Shown: one piece after another, positions 9,913-19,285 of the stretch
Layout of the letters: every line of letters starts with the position of its first letter
Position numbering within the stretch: position 1 is the stretch's first letter
NCBI GenBank assembly: GCA_913052475.1
Contig: CAJXEJ010000012.1
Location: 1-51,222 of the forward strand
DNA: 51,222 nt
Reading direction: 5' to 3'
DNA from: an uncultured Dehalococcoidia bacterium
Lineage (GTDB): Bacteria; Chloroflexota; Dehalococcoidia; Lucifugimonadales; Lucifugimonadaceae
Notes under the pieces: model-generated
Told to the model about the DNA's origin: nothing
The model's input: only the letters and a program-made list of their open reading frames with translations
Database searches by the model: none
Program-made: the position numbers and the translations under genes

Positions 9913-11073
9913 ATGACCACCGCAGAGAAGAACGGAAAGACGAAAGATCCCGTGCTGGTAGTCGTTCAACTTTCAGGTGGGAACGACTTCATGAACACGG
10001 TAATACCGTTCACAGAGGGTATTTACTACGACAACCGTCCCCTCGTTGGTGTTCCTGACGATCGATCGTTGCCGTTCACCGACACGCTTGCATGGCACCC
10101 CTCGGCAGCGGCCTTCAAGCGAATCTACGAGCAGGGCAAGATGGCAATTGTTCAGGGTGTTGGAACCGAACACGCGAGCAGGTCGCACTTCCGGGCGATG
10201 GACATCTGGCACACATGCGAGCCGGAAATTGTTGCCACTGAAGGTTGGCTCGCGAAGGTTATTCGCGAGATCGACCCTGCAAGCGAAAATCCGGTAACCG
10301 CAGTAAATTTCGGTCGGGGACTTCCTCGAGCGTTGGCTGCACCTGGTGTTGTTGCCACGTCGGTAGGTGACCTCGACAACTACGGCCTTATGTCGGGCAT
10401 CGAGCTGCAGGAAGAGCGCGATCGCGACTTACAGATATTCCAACGCATGTACACACCGGCAATAGGCTCCGGTCAGGTGATGAACTACCTGAGCCAGACA
10501 GGAAACAACGTTCTAACCGGTGCGGACATGCTTGCCGAAGCTCCCAGGCAGTACAAGTCGAAAGTCGAATACAGCGACAATCCTATAGCCAAGTCACTAA
10601 GGGATGTCGCACGGGTCCACACGACCGGTCTTGGCACCCGAATCTTCTACACGAACCATGCCGGTTACGATCACCATGCCCAGGAAGTGCCGACGCACGC
10701 TCGTTTGCTTCAGGAACTAACGGATGCGATTGAAGATTTCATGCAGGACCTTCGTGATAACAACGCCGCGGAAGAAGTGAGCATCCTCGTGTTTACCGAG
10801 TTCGGTCGACGTATCAAGGACAACGGATCAGGCACCGATCATGGCACAGGCGGCGGTGCATTCCTGATCGGTGAAAACGTGAAAGGCGGACTCTACTCCG
10901 AGTACCCATCGCTGGCCGTTGCCGATTGGAAATTTGGCGAGGACATGGACTTCACGATCGACTTCCGAAGCGTTTATTCGACGATCTTGAAACAGTGGAT
11001 GGGCCTTGATCCGATCGACATCGTCGGTGGGCAGTTTGAACAGTTCAATCCCTACACGAAGACGATGGTCTAG
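9913..11073 (+). CDS. DUF1501 family protein
   Basis: The product is 386 residues, starting after a GGAG site. DUF1501 proteins have an alkaline-phosphatase/sulfatase-like fold. Visible motifs are LSGGNDFMNTVIP near the start, GTEHASRSHFRAMDIW (about 75-90), and FTEFGRRIKDNGSGTDHGTGG (about 298-318), whose Asp/His residues resemble a metal site. Many family members carry a Tat signal peptide; this one starts directly at the fold, so export is not evident. It pairs with the preceding DUF1800 gene; the biochemical function is unknown. Confidence 0.93.
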   Translation: MTTAEKNGKTKDPVLVVVQLSGGNDFMNTVIPFTEGIYYDNRPLVGVPDDRSLPFTDTLAWHPSAAAFKRIYEQGKMAIVQGVGTEHASRSHFRAMDIWHTCEPEIVATEGWLAKVIREIDPASENPVTAVNFGRGLPRALAAPGVVATSVGDLDNYGLMSGIELQEERDRDLQIFQRMYTPAIGSGQVMNYLSQTGNNVLTGADMLAEAPRQYKSKVEYSDNPIAKSLRDVARVHTTGLGTRIFYTNHAGYDHHAQEVPTHARLLQELTDAIEDFMQDLRDNNAAEEVSILVFTEFGRRIKDNGSGTDHGTGGGAFLIGENVKGGLYSEYPSLAVADWKFGEDMDFTIDFRSVYSTILKQWMGLDPIDIVGGQFEQFNPYTKTMV

Positions 11074-11108
11074 CTCGATCAGCTAATCAAACGAATTAGG
11101 AACACGTA

Positions 11109-12107
11109 ATGACTAAACCACACGCACTGCTCCGAGCTGCATTCCCTTACTACGGCACTCTCGGAATGCGCCGGGTAACAACTTCGCCGGCTGACGTTCT
11201 GGCGCTCGACAGCGGCGAAATATTCGTTTTGACAAGGACCGACGGCTCGGGCGGAGAAATTCGTCGAACCAACTGGGATGATGAAGACAACGATGTGATC
11301 GGTAAGGATTTTGTTTGGCCGGTTCAGATTATTGAGGGCTCTGATGGTTATCTGGTCGTTTCCGACGAGGGAAACCACACGATCAGTTTCTGGAACCACG
11401 ACGGAGCAAAGATCAACTCATGGGGTGAACACGGATCAGGAGAAGGTCAGCTTGATCGCCCTTCTGGAATTGTTTTAAACGCCGACGGTAACTTGATCGT
11501 CGCCGACACGATGAACCATCGCATTCAGATATTCACGGTGGATGGCGCGTTTGTATCGTCTTTCGGTGAGTTTGGCGGTGGTGACGGCCAGTTCAATATG
11601 CCGTGGGGTGTAGGCGTTGATCCCGACGACGGCTCGATTGTTGTCTCCGATTGGCGCAACGACCGTGTGCAGAAGTTTTCCGCGGACGGTGTATATGTGC
11701 TGCAGTTCGGAACTTCAGGCGACGGCCGCGGTGAACTCTGTCGGCCAGCCGGGATTTCGGTCGATATGCACGGCGATATCTATGTTGCCGATCGCGGGAA
11801 TCATCGTGTTCAATTATTCGGTGAGAATGGTAATTTCGTCGACGTATTCACCGGCAACGCAGGACTTTCGAAGAGTGGTCGAACGTACATTACTGCCAAC
11901 CCGAAGGTACTGCGTTCGCGAGAGCTAATTGATCTCGTCGACGAGCGGCTTCTACGGGGACCGGCGTCGGTTCGGTTGTTTGGCGATCTTATGTACATTC
12001 CCGATGCCGGTTCGCACCGGATCCAGGTGTACCAGAAAGAGGCGTACGAGCTGACTGAAGATCAGATTTACGAAGCTCCGAGTGCGCCTTCGCTGTACAC
12101 AGTTTGA
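11109..12107 (+). CDS. NHL-repeat beta-propeller protein
   Basis: The product is 332 residues with a TTAGGA ribosome site. It is built of roughly five to six NHL-type repeats, visible as recurring units with DG(N/D)L/IxVAD, NHRIQ/V and F(G) elements at about 45-residue spacing (for example VADTMNHRIQIF, VSDWRNDRVQKF, VADRGNHRVQLF). Such propellers serve as binding scaffolds or, in some families, lyases. No signal peptide is seen. It follows DUF1501 by 35 bases in the same direction, so the three genes are probably one operon. A scaffolding role is inference. Confidence 0.85.
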   Translation: MTKPHALLRAAFPYYGTLGMRRVTTSPADVLALDSGEIFVLTRTDGSGGEIRRTNWDDEDNDVIGKDFVWPVQIIEGSDGYLVVSDEGNHTISFWNHDGAKINSWGEHGSGEGQLDRPSGIVLNADGNLIVADTMNHRIQIFTVDGAFVSSFGEFGGGDGQFNMPWGVGVDPDDGSIVVSDWRNDRVQKFSADGVYVLQFGTSGDGRGELCRPAGISVDMHGDIYVADRGNHRVQLFGENGNFVDVFTGNAGLSKSGRTYITANPKVLRSRELIDLVDERLLRGPASVRLFGDLMYIPDAGSHRIQVYQKEAYELTEDQIYEAPSAPSLYTV

Positions 12108-12180
12108 TGTGGCTCACCACTTGTTGGAATGCAGATGAACCGATTGTTGGTTATGTTGTTGGACTGACGAGGGTGTCCAC

Positions 12181-12519
12181 ATGCCAATGATGTACGGCTT
12201 TGGTACACAGCGTCGGCAGATGCTCGATACTGAGCTACAGCGACTGGTCGACGAAATGCCGCAGCTCGGCATGACATCGATGTTCCTAGTCGGGTCGTTC
12301 GCACGTGGTGAGATCGGTCCGGCTACGGTTCTCGATCTCCTCGTCGTTCAAGAAACCGACGAACCAGTCCACCGGCGCGCCGATTTCTGGACGACGCATT
12401 TACGACCACGAATCGGAATCAATTTCTTCGTATACACGCCGGACGAATTCGAGAATCCGAGCGGTGTTGATCCACTGCTTCGGGATGCTGCCAACAACGG
12501 CGAAAAGGTTTATGGATAG
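12181..12519 (+). CDS. MNT-type nucleotidyltransferase-like protein with degenerate active site
   Basis: The product is 112 residues. It has the minimal nucleotidyltransferase signature GSFARGE (GS at residues 38-39) followed ten residues later by VLDLLVV. The consensus is GSx10DxD; here the first Asp is Val50 and only Asp52 remains, so classical metal-dependent nucleotidyl transfer is doubtful. It is followed after five bases by a HEPN gene, the usual MNT-HEPN arrangement seen in toxin-antitoxin-like modules (MntA/HepT type) and in many thermophile and archaeal genomes. It starts at ATG after GAGGGTG. Confidence 0.78.
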   Translation: MPMMYGFGTQRRQMLDTELQRLVDEMPQLGMTSMFLVGSFARGEIGPATVLDLLVVQETDEPVHRRADFWTTHLRPRIGINFFVYTPDEFENPSGVDPLLRDAANNGEKVYG

Positions 12520-12524
12520 GCGTT

Positions 12525-12929
12525 ATGGCTAGTCGAGACTCCTCCGCGAACTGGCTTGCCCAGGCTGATGCCGATCTGGAGGCTGCCCGAGCGAACGCCG
12601 ATCAGGAACGACATGCGCTTGCGTGTTTCCTCGCTCACGAAACTGCAGTGAAAGCTGTGAAAGGGTTTCTCTACTCGAAGGGTGCCGAGATGGTATGGGG
12701 CGATCATCTTTCTGATCTCTGTGAAGACGCCATGGCACTTGATCCCTCGTTCGATTTCGTGAAATCGGTTGGGGCACTGCTTGATAAACACGCACTCGGC
12801 GCGCGTAATCCTGATGCCGTCGGTGGGGCAATTCCGGCACATCTTTACGACGCGACCGATTCTGCTCACGCAATCGAAATTGCCGCCGAAGTACTCGAAT
12901 CAGTGCGTCAAAAGATCCTGGGTGGGTAA
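12525..12929 (+). CDS. HEPN domain protein, partner of the MNT-like protein
   Basis: The product is 134 residues and all-helical. The N-terminal WLAQADADLEAAR helix and the HALACFLAHETAVKAVKGFL helix are typical of HEPN (PF05168-type), as is the RNPDAVGGAIPAHLYD turn followed by the last helix. HEPN partners of MNT proteins include RNases with an Rx4HxY motif. Here HLY is present but no Arg lies five residues before the His, so RNase activity is not supported by the motif. It probably forms a complex with the upstream product. Whether the pair is a toxin-antitoxin system cannot be decided from sequence. Confidence 0.8.
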   Translation: MASRDSSANWLAQADADLEAARANADQERHALACFLAHETAVKAVKGFLYSKGAEMVWGDHLSDLCEDAMALDPSFDFVKSVGALLDKHALGARNPDAVGGAIPAHLYDATDSAHAIEIAAEVLESVRQKILGG

Positions 12930-12964
12930 GTCTGCGAGTTCAGATAAGCCGACACATACATTGG

Positions 12965-13066
12965 CATTCTGAACTTGATTCAAAATCGCGTGGGCTGGAG
13001 GGTGCGAAAATTGGCGGTTGAAACGCCCGAACCCACACCTTAGCCCCCTCCCTGTAAGGGAGAGGG
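12965..13066. repeat. Composite intergenic repeat, copy 1
   Basis: Two modules are seen: ATTCTGAACTTGATTCAAAAT at 12966-12986, and the hairpin CCCCTCCCT/GGGAGAGGGG at about 13044-13066. Related TGAACT(T/C)GA-type and CCTCTCC/GGAGAGG-type modules occur together near 19175-19270 and 31150-31395. No transposase is linked. The hairpin lies inside the 3' end of the nucleoside phosphorylase frame. Confidence 0.5.
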
Positions 13067-13825
13067 GATTGGAGTACGCGCCCATTCCAACGCTGCGGCT
13101 TGCATCGTACCGACTCCGGTTTTGAACTCGGAGAAGTCGATGCCGTAGTTCCATTCGGTCCATAGTTCATCGCTAACTACGAGCATGTTGCAAGCCGAAA
13201 CGCCACGATGTTCGGCGACACGATACATCGCCGATGATTCCATATCGACACCGAGAATACCGGCGTCGGCGTGTCGTGCGATATCATCGGTCATTTCACG
13301 ATAGAAGCCGTCGGTCGTCCACCAATCGCCGTTCGTCGTGCGGCCACCGTGTTTTTCGATAAGCCCAGAAAGGACGGCGACCAGCGATTGATTTGCGGTT
13401 GGGTCGTTGTTGGGCGGGTAGTGCTGCGACGTGCCTTCGTCGATTATCTTCACCGTGTTCGGGATGAGCACGTCGCCAACTGGATGATCGGGATCGAGCC
13501 CGCCTGATGCACCAACGCCTACGAACGATTCAGCACCACAGGCGATCAGGTCCTCCATGAGCATGATCGTTCCAGGTGCGCCAATCGGTGCGAACGCTAC
13601 TGTGATGCCATCCTCAGCGGTATCGACCGTGCGAAGCCAGAACGTGTCGATAAACATTGTTCGAGGGGCCGGAATGGCTCCCAATGCATCGGAAAGTTCC
13701 TCAGCCCATTTCTCGGTCCAGGTGAGCAATACCTTCTTGCCAACCCGCATGTCGTCGAATGACTCACCACGCGCCTTCAGGCGATTGCCTACTGCCTGGT
13801 GCGGGGTGAAGCGTGGATTTGACAT
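13040..13825 (-). CDS. Nucleoside phosphorylase (uridine/purine phosphorylase family)
   Basis: The product is 261 residues from the ATG at 13825. An upstream in-frame start at 13915 would run into the preceding gene and is rejected. Family features are VGVGASGGL (phosphate-binding glycine loop, about residues 97-105) and GVDMESSAMYRVA (about 191-203), whose Glu binds the ribose in uridine and purine nucleoside phosphorylases. These enzymes split nucleosides with phosphate into base and ribose-1-phosphate. The last dozen residues (TPIPSPLQGGG) are encoded by the intergenic repeat hairpin, so the C-terminus looks extended by the element. It follows the aldolase gene by five bases. Confidence 0.82.
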   Translation of the reverse strand: MSNPRFTPHQAVGNRLKARGESFDDMRVGKKVLLTWTEKWAEELSDALGAIPAPRTMFIDTFWLRTVDTAEDGITVAFAPIGAPGTIMLMEDLIACGAESFVGVGASGGLDPDHPVGDVLIPNTVKIIDEGTSQHYPPNNDPTANQSLVAVLSGLIEKHGGRTTNGDWWTTDGFYREMTDDIARHADAGILGVDMESSAMYRVAEHRGVSACNMLVVSDELWTEWNYGIDFSEFKTGVGTMQAAALEWARTPIPSPLQGGG

Positions 13826-13830
13826 TGATC

Positions 13831-14601
13831 CTACAGCCCCAACGGATCTTTGACACCTGCGAGGTAGTTGGCGGCTCCGGCCTGCATGAATTTCGGTGCA
13901 GAACTGACGATCCACTTGATGCCACGCTCATGCCAGAAAACGGTCTGATCGACGGTCACACCCAGTGTTCCAGTGTGCTTACCAGCAGCGGTGATTCGTA
14001 CATGCAAATCCTGGATCGTGTCGACAACTTTGTCGCTCATCATTTGGCCAGGAATTTCAAAATTCACTGAGAGGTCGCCGGGGCCGAGGAAGATGGCGTC
14101 GGCATTTTCGGTAGCAATGATCTCGTCGGCGTTTTCGATCCCTTCAAGGGTTTCAATCTGAAGTGAAACAAAGGTTTCTTCGTTCGATTCCTTGATGTAT
14201 TCGGCCATGTCTTGCAGACCAAATCGGGCGTTTCGACCTGCGAACGCGCCTCGCTTGCCCATCGGAGGGTACTTCACAGCATCGACGACCTTTTTGCCAT
14301 CGGTACCATTATTGATGAGCGGAATCATTACGCCTGCTGCGCCGGCGTCCATATAACGCTGAATATGCTGCTGCTCGTTGAGTCCGATACGAAGAATTGC
14401 CGTGGTACCGGAAAGTTCAGCAGCACGAATCATATGTTCAGCGGTTTCGAAATCCATAGGTCCGTGCTCGCAGTCGATAACTACGAAATCGAAACCCATC
14501 CAGCCCATAGTTTCGGTCATACCGGGAGAGGGAAGTCCAACGAACGGACCGATGGTTGTTTTGCCATCGTTTAGCTTCTGCTTCAGTGTGTTCTTATTCA
14601 C
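13831..14601 (-). CDS. HpcH/HpaI-family aldolase
   Basis: The product is 256 residues from GTG. It is a TIM-barrel class II aldolase of the HpcH/HpaI family (4-hydroxy-2-oxoheptanedioate and 2-keto-3-deoxy-L-rhamnonate aldolases, which cleave to pyruvate plus an aldehyde). Supporting motifs are FVVIDCEHGPMDFE (about 38-51), IQRYMDAGAAGVMIPLI, QIETLEGIENADEI with the metal-binding Glu (about 147-160), and FLGPGDLSVN with the metal Asp. The substrate aldehyde cannot be told. It is cotranscribed with the nucleoside phosphorylase by position; a metabolic link between the two is not obvious. Confidence 0.88.
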   Translation of the reverse strand: MNKNTLKQKLNDGKTTIGPFVGLPSPGMTETMGWMGFDFVVIDCEHGPMDFETAEHMIRAAELSGTTAILRIGLNEQQHIQRYMDAGAAGVMIPLINNGTDGKKVVDAVKYPPMGKRGAFAGRNARFGLQDMAEYIKESNEETFVSLQIETLEGIENADEIIATENADAIFLGPGDLSVNFEIPGQMMSDKVVDTIQDLHVRITAAGKHTGTLGVTVDQTVFWHERGIKWIVSSAPKFMQAGAANYLAGVKDPLGL

Positions 14602-14758
14602 CCGTATTTGCTCCGGTCTATTTGCTGTTTCTCTGGCGGCCCGATTGTTGGCTTCACGAGAATACTCGCAAGCCGTGCGGTGTGAAAGCCATGCTACGTA
14701 TCGATGGATCGAGTAATTCAGGTGGACTACAGGGACGCTCCGTCAATACCATGAAGAC

Positions 14759-15892
14759 GTGAGCACGCACGACACAGAGACCGAACCAATAATTCCGCCG
14801 GCCTTCGAGCCGGTAAAAAACCTTCTTGAGCAGCAGATTCAAGAGGGACTGCATCCCGGTGCACAATTGTGCGTCGCGCTTCATGGCGAAGTGGTCGCTG
14901 ATTTCGCCGTTGGTGAGACGGTTGCTGGTTCGGGAATCCCACTGACGAGTGCCTCTGTGATGCCGCTGTTTTCATCGGCAAAGCCTATTACGGCGGTCGC
15001 GATTGGAATTCTCGCCGACTCGGGTCGATTGAGCGTTGCCGACCGCGTTGCCGTTCACATTCCAGAGTTTGCTGCGGACGGTAAATCATCGGTTCAAATT
15101 CGGCATCTGATGAATCACACGGCGGGTCTGGCGGACGATGCATTGGCTGATGGTGGGGCAAACTGTGCTGAGGTTATCGTTAGCCTTGGTGATTCACGCA
15201 TGCACGAAGGTTGGGTTCCCGGGGAGCGTTCCGCTTACATACCAACCTCTGGATGGCACATTCTTGGCGAACTGATCGAGCGTGCAAGTGGAATTTCGTT
15301 CGAAGATTTCGTTCAGGATTTTGTTCTGAGTCCACTGAACATGGACTCCACGTTTCCGAATGTCGATCCTTTAATGGCCACTGATCTCGGTGACCGACTC
15401 GGGATGATGCATGATTCCCGTCGACAACCCATGTCGCTGAATCCTGCGTATGTACCTGAACGACTGGGTCGGTTCGTTCGACCCGGCAGTAGCTTTCACG
15501 GACCTGCACACGACATGGTGAATTTCTACTCGATGTTGCTCAACAGTGGAATTGCACCAGATGGGGAGCGGGTAATTTCTGAATCGATTCTTGCTTCATT
15601 AACTACCCGGCAGCATGACGGAATTCTGGACGAGACCTTCGGTGTTGTGATGGATCGTGGACTCGGATTTTTTATCGATAGCCAGCGACATAGCCCTGCA
15701 GTTCCATACGGTTACGGAACTGCAGCGTCGCAAACAACGTTCGGGCATGGCGGTAAGGAATCATCTACGGGGTTCGCCGACCCCGAAAAAGGATTAACCG
15801 TTTCGCTTGTGTTCAACGGCATGCCCGGTGAGCCAAAACACGATCGGCGACTTAAGCGTGTGCTCGCTGCAGTCCACGAAGCCGTCGCCTAG
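14759..15892 (+). CDS. Serine hydrolase, beta-lactamase class C family
   Basis: The product is 377 residues from GTG; a nearby ATG at 14751 meets a stop after three codons. The active-site SxxK is SSAK (about residues 73-76), the second motif is in YIPTSGWHILGELIE (about 160-174), and the third is FGHGGKESSTGFAD (HGG in place of KTG, about 330-343). This is the EstB/LovD/penicillin-binding-like group, which act as esterases, transesterases or D-aminopeptidases; true beta-lactamase activity is not implied. No signal peptide is evident. It is transcribed alone. Confidence 0.85.
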   Translation: MSTHDTETEPIIPPAFEPVKNLLEQQIQEGLHPGAQLCVALHGEVVADFAVGETVAGSGIPLTSASVMPLFSSAKPITAVAIGILADSGRLSVADRVAVHIPEFAADGKSSVQIRHLMNHTAGLADDALADGGANCAEVIVSLGDSRMHEGWVPGERSAYIPTSGWHILGELIERASGISFEDFVQDFVLSPLNMDSTFPNVDPLMATDLGDRLGMMHDSRRQPMSLNPAYVPERLGRFVRPGSSFHGPAHDMVNFYSMLLNSGIAPDGERVISESILASLTTRQHDGILDETFGVVMDRGLGFFIDSQRHSPAVPYGYGTAASQTTFGHGGKESSTGFADPEKGLTVSLVFNGMPGEPKHDRRLKRVLAAVHEAVA

Positions 15893-16111
15893 GCAGTTCC
15901 TACTCTCTCTCCGAGCGGTCCTTCCGATATTCCTGTTTCGCAATCATGACCGAATTCACACACTGGCGCAGAAAAATGTCGCCGTGATCGAACTGAGAAC
16001 AGAATTCGTGCAAATTGGTGCCATTTGACCAAAAATGGACGCATGCAACATGCTCTCGCTCACATGTTGACTAAAGGGGCTGAGTCTTACCGGATAAATC
16101 AAAAGTGTCTT

Positions 16112-16572
16112 ATGCGCGCATCAAAAAATCTATTGTTGTTGATGGCTTTCTTTGTGATTGGGCTTGTGGCGGTCGCAACGCTCAAGAGTGTTCAGGATCG
16201 CGAAAAGATCATAGAAAGATCATAGGTGGTGCGAAAGACAGCAAACCGGGATTCGGCAATCTCGAACCAGACGGCAGCTTCTCAGGTCAGGACGTTAAGT
16301 ACGCTCGAGCGCTGGCTGCTGTATTGTTCGACGAGCCGACATCTGCGCTCGATCCCGAAATGATCAAAGAAGTTTTGGACGTGATGGTCAAACTGGCTAA
16401 ATCGGGAATGACGATGCTGGTGGTGACTCATGAAATGGAATTCGCCCGAGCAGTTGCCGATCGGTTCCTTTTCATGGACGGCGGAGAAATGGTTGAAGAA
16501 GGAACACCCTAGCACTTCTTCACTAACCCTCATGAAGATCGAACCAAGCTGCTCCTCTCGCAGATTCTGTAG
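16112..16572 (+). pseudogene. Remnant of a polar amino acid ABC transporter operon (binding protein N-term fused to GlnQ-type ATPase C-term)
   Basis: From the ATG at 16112 a signal-peptide-like segment ([18 protein letters not shown]) is read, then VQDREKII, then a stop. An 11-base tandem duplication at 16204-16225 causes this. With one copy removed the frame continues as [28 protein letters not shown], the N-terminus of a glutamate-type binding protein. It then passes in frame into [30 protein letters not shown] and EEGTP, the C-terminal half of a GlnQ/AapP ATPase. A TAG at 16510 follows, and the same frame goes on HFFTNPHEDRTKLLLSQIL to a final TAG, the normal end of such ATPases. The permeases, the rest of the binding protein and the ATPase P-loop are gone. 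It is not functional. Confidence 0.9.
16204..16225 (+). repeat. 11-bp perfect tandem duplication (frameshifting)
   Basis: AAAGATCATAG occurs twice head to tail (16204-16214 and 16215-16225). Removing one copy restores the reading frame of the decayed binding-protein gene, so this is a visible mutational scar. Confidence 0.95.
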
Positions 16573-16837
16573 GGTACGTGGTTCGTGGGCGGGCTGCGTT
16601 CTTAGAACTGTCTGAATCACCACGTGATTCGCAACTGGCGGCTCGTAGGAGGTAATTGTCAGTTATTATTCATTGGCGCCGGAATTATCGACGCTGATGG
16701 TCGCAACTGCCCATCACAAGATCAATGCCATTTTCGACTTGCTGTTCTGGTGATGATTTAGCGATCGGGTGCACGGGAAAAAGTTTTCGATTCGTGAGGC
16801 CCTTGGCAGATTCAATATAAAGACATACCCGTTTTAA

Positions 16838-18181
<1,344 letters not shown>

Positions 18182-18198
18182 ATCGACCGTAAACAAAC

Positions 18199-18240
18199 TG
18201 CCGATCACGAGCGACCACTATCGTTCGTGGTCGGCAATTC
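18199..18240 (+). terminator. Strong hairpin between metY and metA (terminator or attenuator)
   Basis: TGCCGATCACGAGCGA pairs with TCGTTCGTGGTCGGCA, about 16 pairs with wobbles, around a CCACTA loop, followed by ATTCTCTTT. It ends nine bases before the metA ATG and leaves no room for a Shine-Dalgarno, so it may attenuate transcription into metA or control its translation. Confidence 0.65.
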
Positions 18241-18245
18241 TCTTT

Positions 18246-19154
18246 ATGACACTTATTCTTCCAACGAACTATCACGCACTTCCGCAAATTGAGCAGAGCC
18301 GCGTGAAATGGGTTCCCGTCCCGCAGGCTGAGAAACAGGACATTCGACCGCTGCGGATCGGCATCATGAACATTATGCCGCTTGGTGAACAGTATGAATT
18401 TAACTTGCTGTTGCCGCTGGGGCTTTCGGTGCTACAAATCGAGCCTATTTGGATTCGTCTGGAGTCGCACCAGTACAAGACCTGGGAACCGGGTCACCTC
18501 GATAGCCACTACGTGAGTTACGAAGAGGCGACTAAAGATTCGAATTTGGACGGGCTGATCATTACAGGAGCTCCGGTCGAGCATCTCAAGTTTGAAGATG
18601 TTGCTTACTGGAACGAATTCACAGATATAGTGAAGGATTCCCGTGAGAACACGCCCAATACACTCGGAATATGCTGGGGAGCGTTCGCTCTCGCCTACCT
18701 CGAAGGCGTTAGCAAGGTAGATTTTGAACAAAAATTGTTCGGTGTGTACGAACTGAACAATCTTGATCAGGAGCACTACATCATGGGCGCAATGGACGAT
18801 GCGTTCCTTGCGCCACAGAGTCGAATGGCAGGGATGTCGGACTCGGATCTATTGCGAGCCAGGGATCTCGGAAAAATCAACCTGCTGGCACACGGTCCAG
18901 AATCGGGTTATTCGATCTTCGAGACTTGCGACCACAAAGTGCTAATGCACCAGGGACATCCTGAATACAGTTCGAGCAGGTTGGCGTATGAAGTTATTCG
19001 GGATGCCGACGATGACACGGTTCTACCGGTTCACAATTTCGACCCGGCAAATCCGGTTAACCGTTGGCGGATGCATCGAAACACTTTCTTCCACCAGTGG
19101 CTGCGCTACTGCTACACTCAGATCAGCCTGGGAACCGGTGATAAGACCCTGTAA
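18246..19154 (+). CDS. metA: Homoserine O-acetyltransferase (MetA family)
   Basis: The product is 302 residues from the ATG at 18246; the frame is open further upstream but overlaps metY and a hairpin. MetA-family features are IMNIMPLGEQYEFNLL, the catalytic Cys in GICWGAFALAY (Cys143), and the conserved Glu/His further on (HGPESGYS; LMHQGHPEYS). The acyl-CoA selectivity residue after TGAPV is Glu112. In characterised MetA proteins Glu at this site goes with acetyl-CoA and Gly with succinyl-CoA, so an acetyltransferase is predicted, matching MetY upstream. No clear Shine-Dalgarno precedes the start; a stem-loop does. Confidence 0.93.
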   Translation: MTLILPTNYHALPQIEQSRVKWVPVPQAEKQDIRPLRIGIMNIMPLGEQYEFNLLLPLGLSVLQIEPIWIRLESHQYKTWEPGHLDSHYVSYEEATKDSNLDGLIITGAPVEHLKFEDVAYWNEFTDIVKDSRENTPNTLGICWGAFALAYLEGVSKVDFEQKLFGVYELNNLDQEHYIMGAMDDAFLAPQSRMAGMSDSDLLRARDLGKINLLAHGPESGYSIFETCDHKVLMHQGHPEYSSSRLAYEVIRDADDDTVLPVHNFDPANPVNRWRMHRNTFFHQWLRYCYTQISLGTGDKTL

Positions 19155-19174
19155 AGCCTCAGGTGCGCAGTAAT

Positions 19175-19285
19175 TGTTGAACTTGATTCCGGATCTTCCG
19201 GATCTCTATTAAGCAGGGTTGTGCGTCGCCTCCCACCTATTCCAACCTTTCCTCTCGGGGAGAAGGAACAAGTAGGAGCCGGTAT
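19175..19285. repeat. Composite intergenic repeat, copy 2
   Basis: TTGAACTTGATTCCGGATCT at 19177-19196 is followed by TTTCCTCTCGGGGAGAAGGA at about 19248-19268, an imperfect palindrome. The two modules resemble copy 1 near 12965-13066 in order and spacing (about 70-80 bases). The region lies between the convergent metA and tmk. Confidence 0.45.

Noticed and set aside
13826-13915. Upstream start for the nucleoside phosphorylase
   Set aside because: It would overlap the aldolase gene by about 85 bases; the ATG at 13825 lies five bases after the aldolase stop and begins the recognisable sequence.
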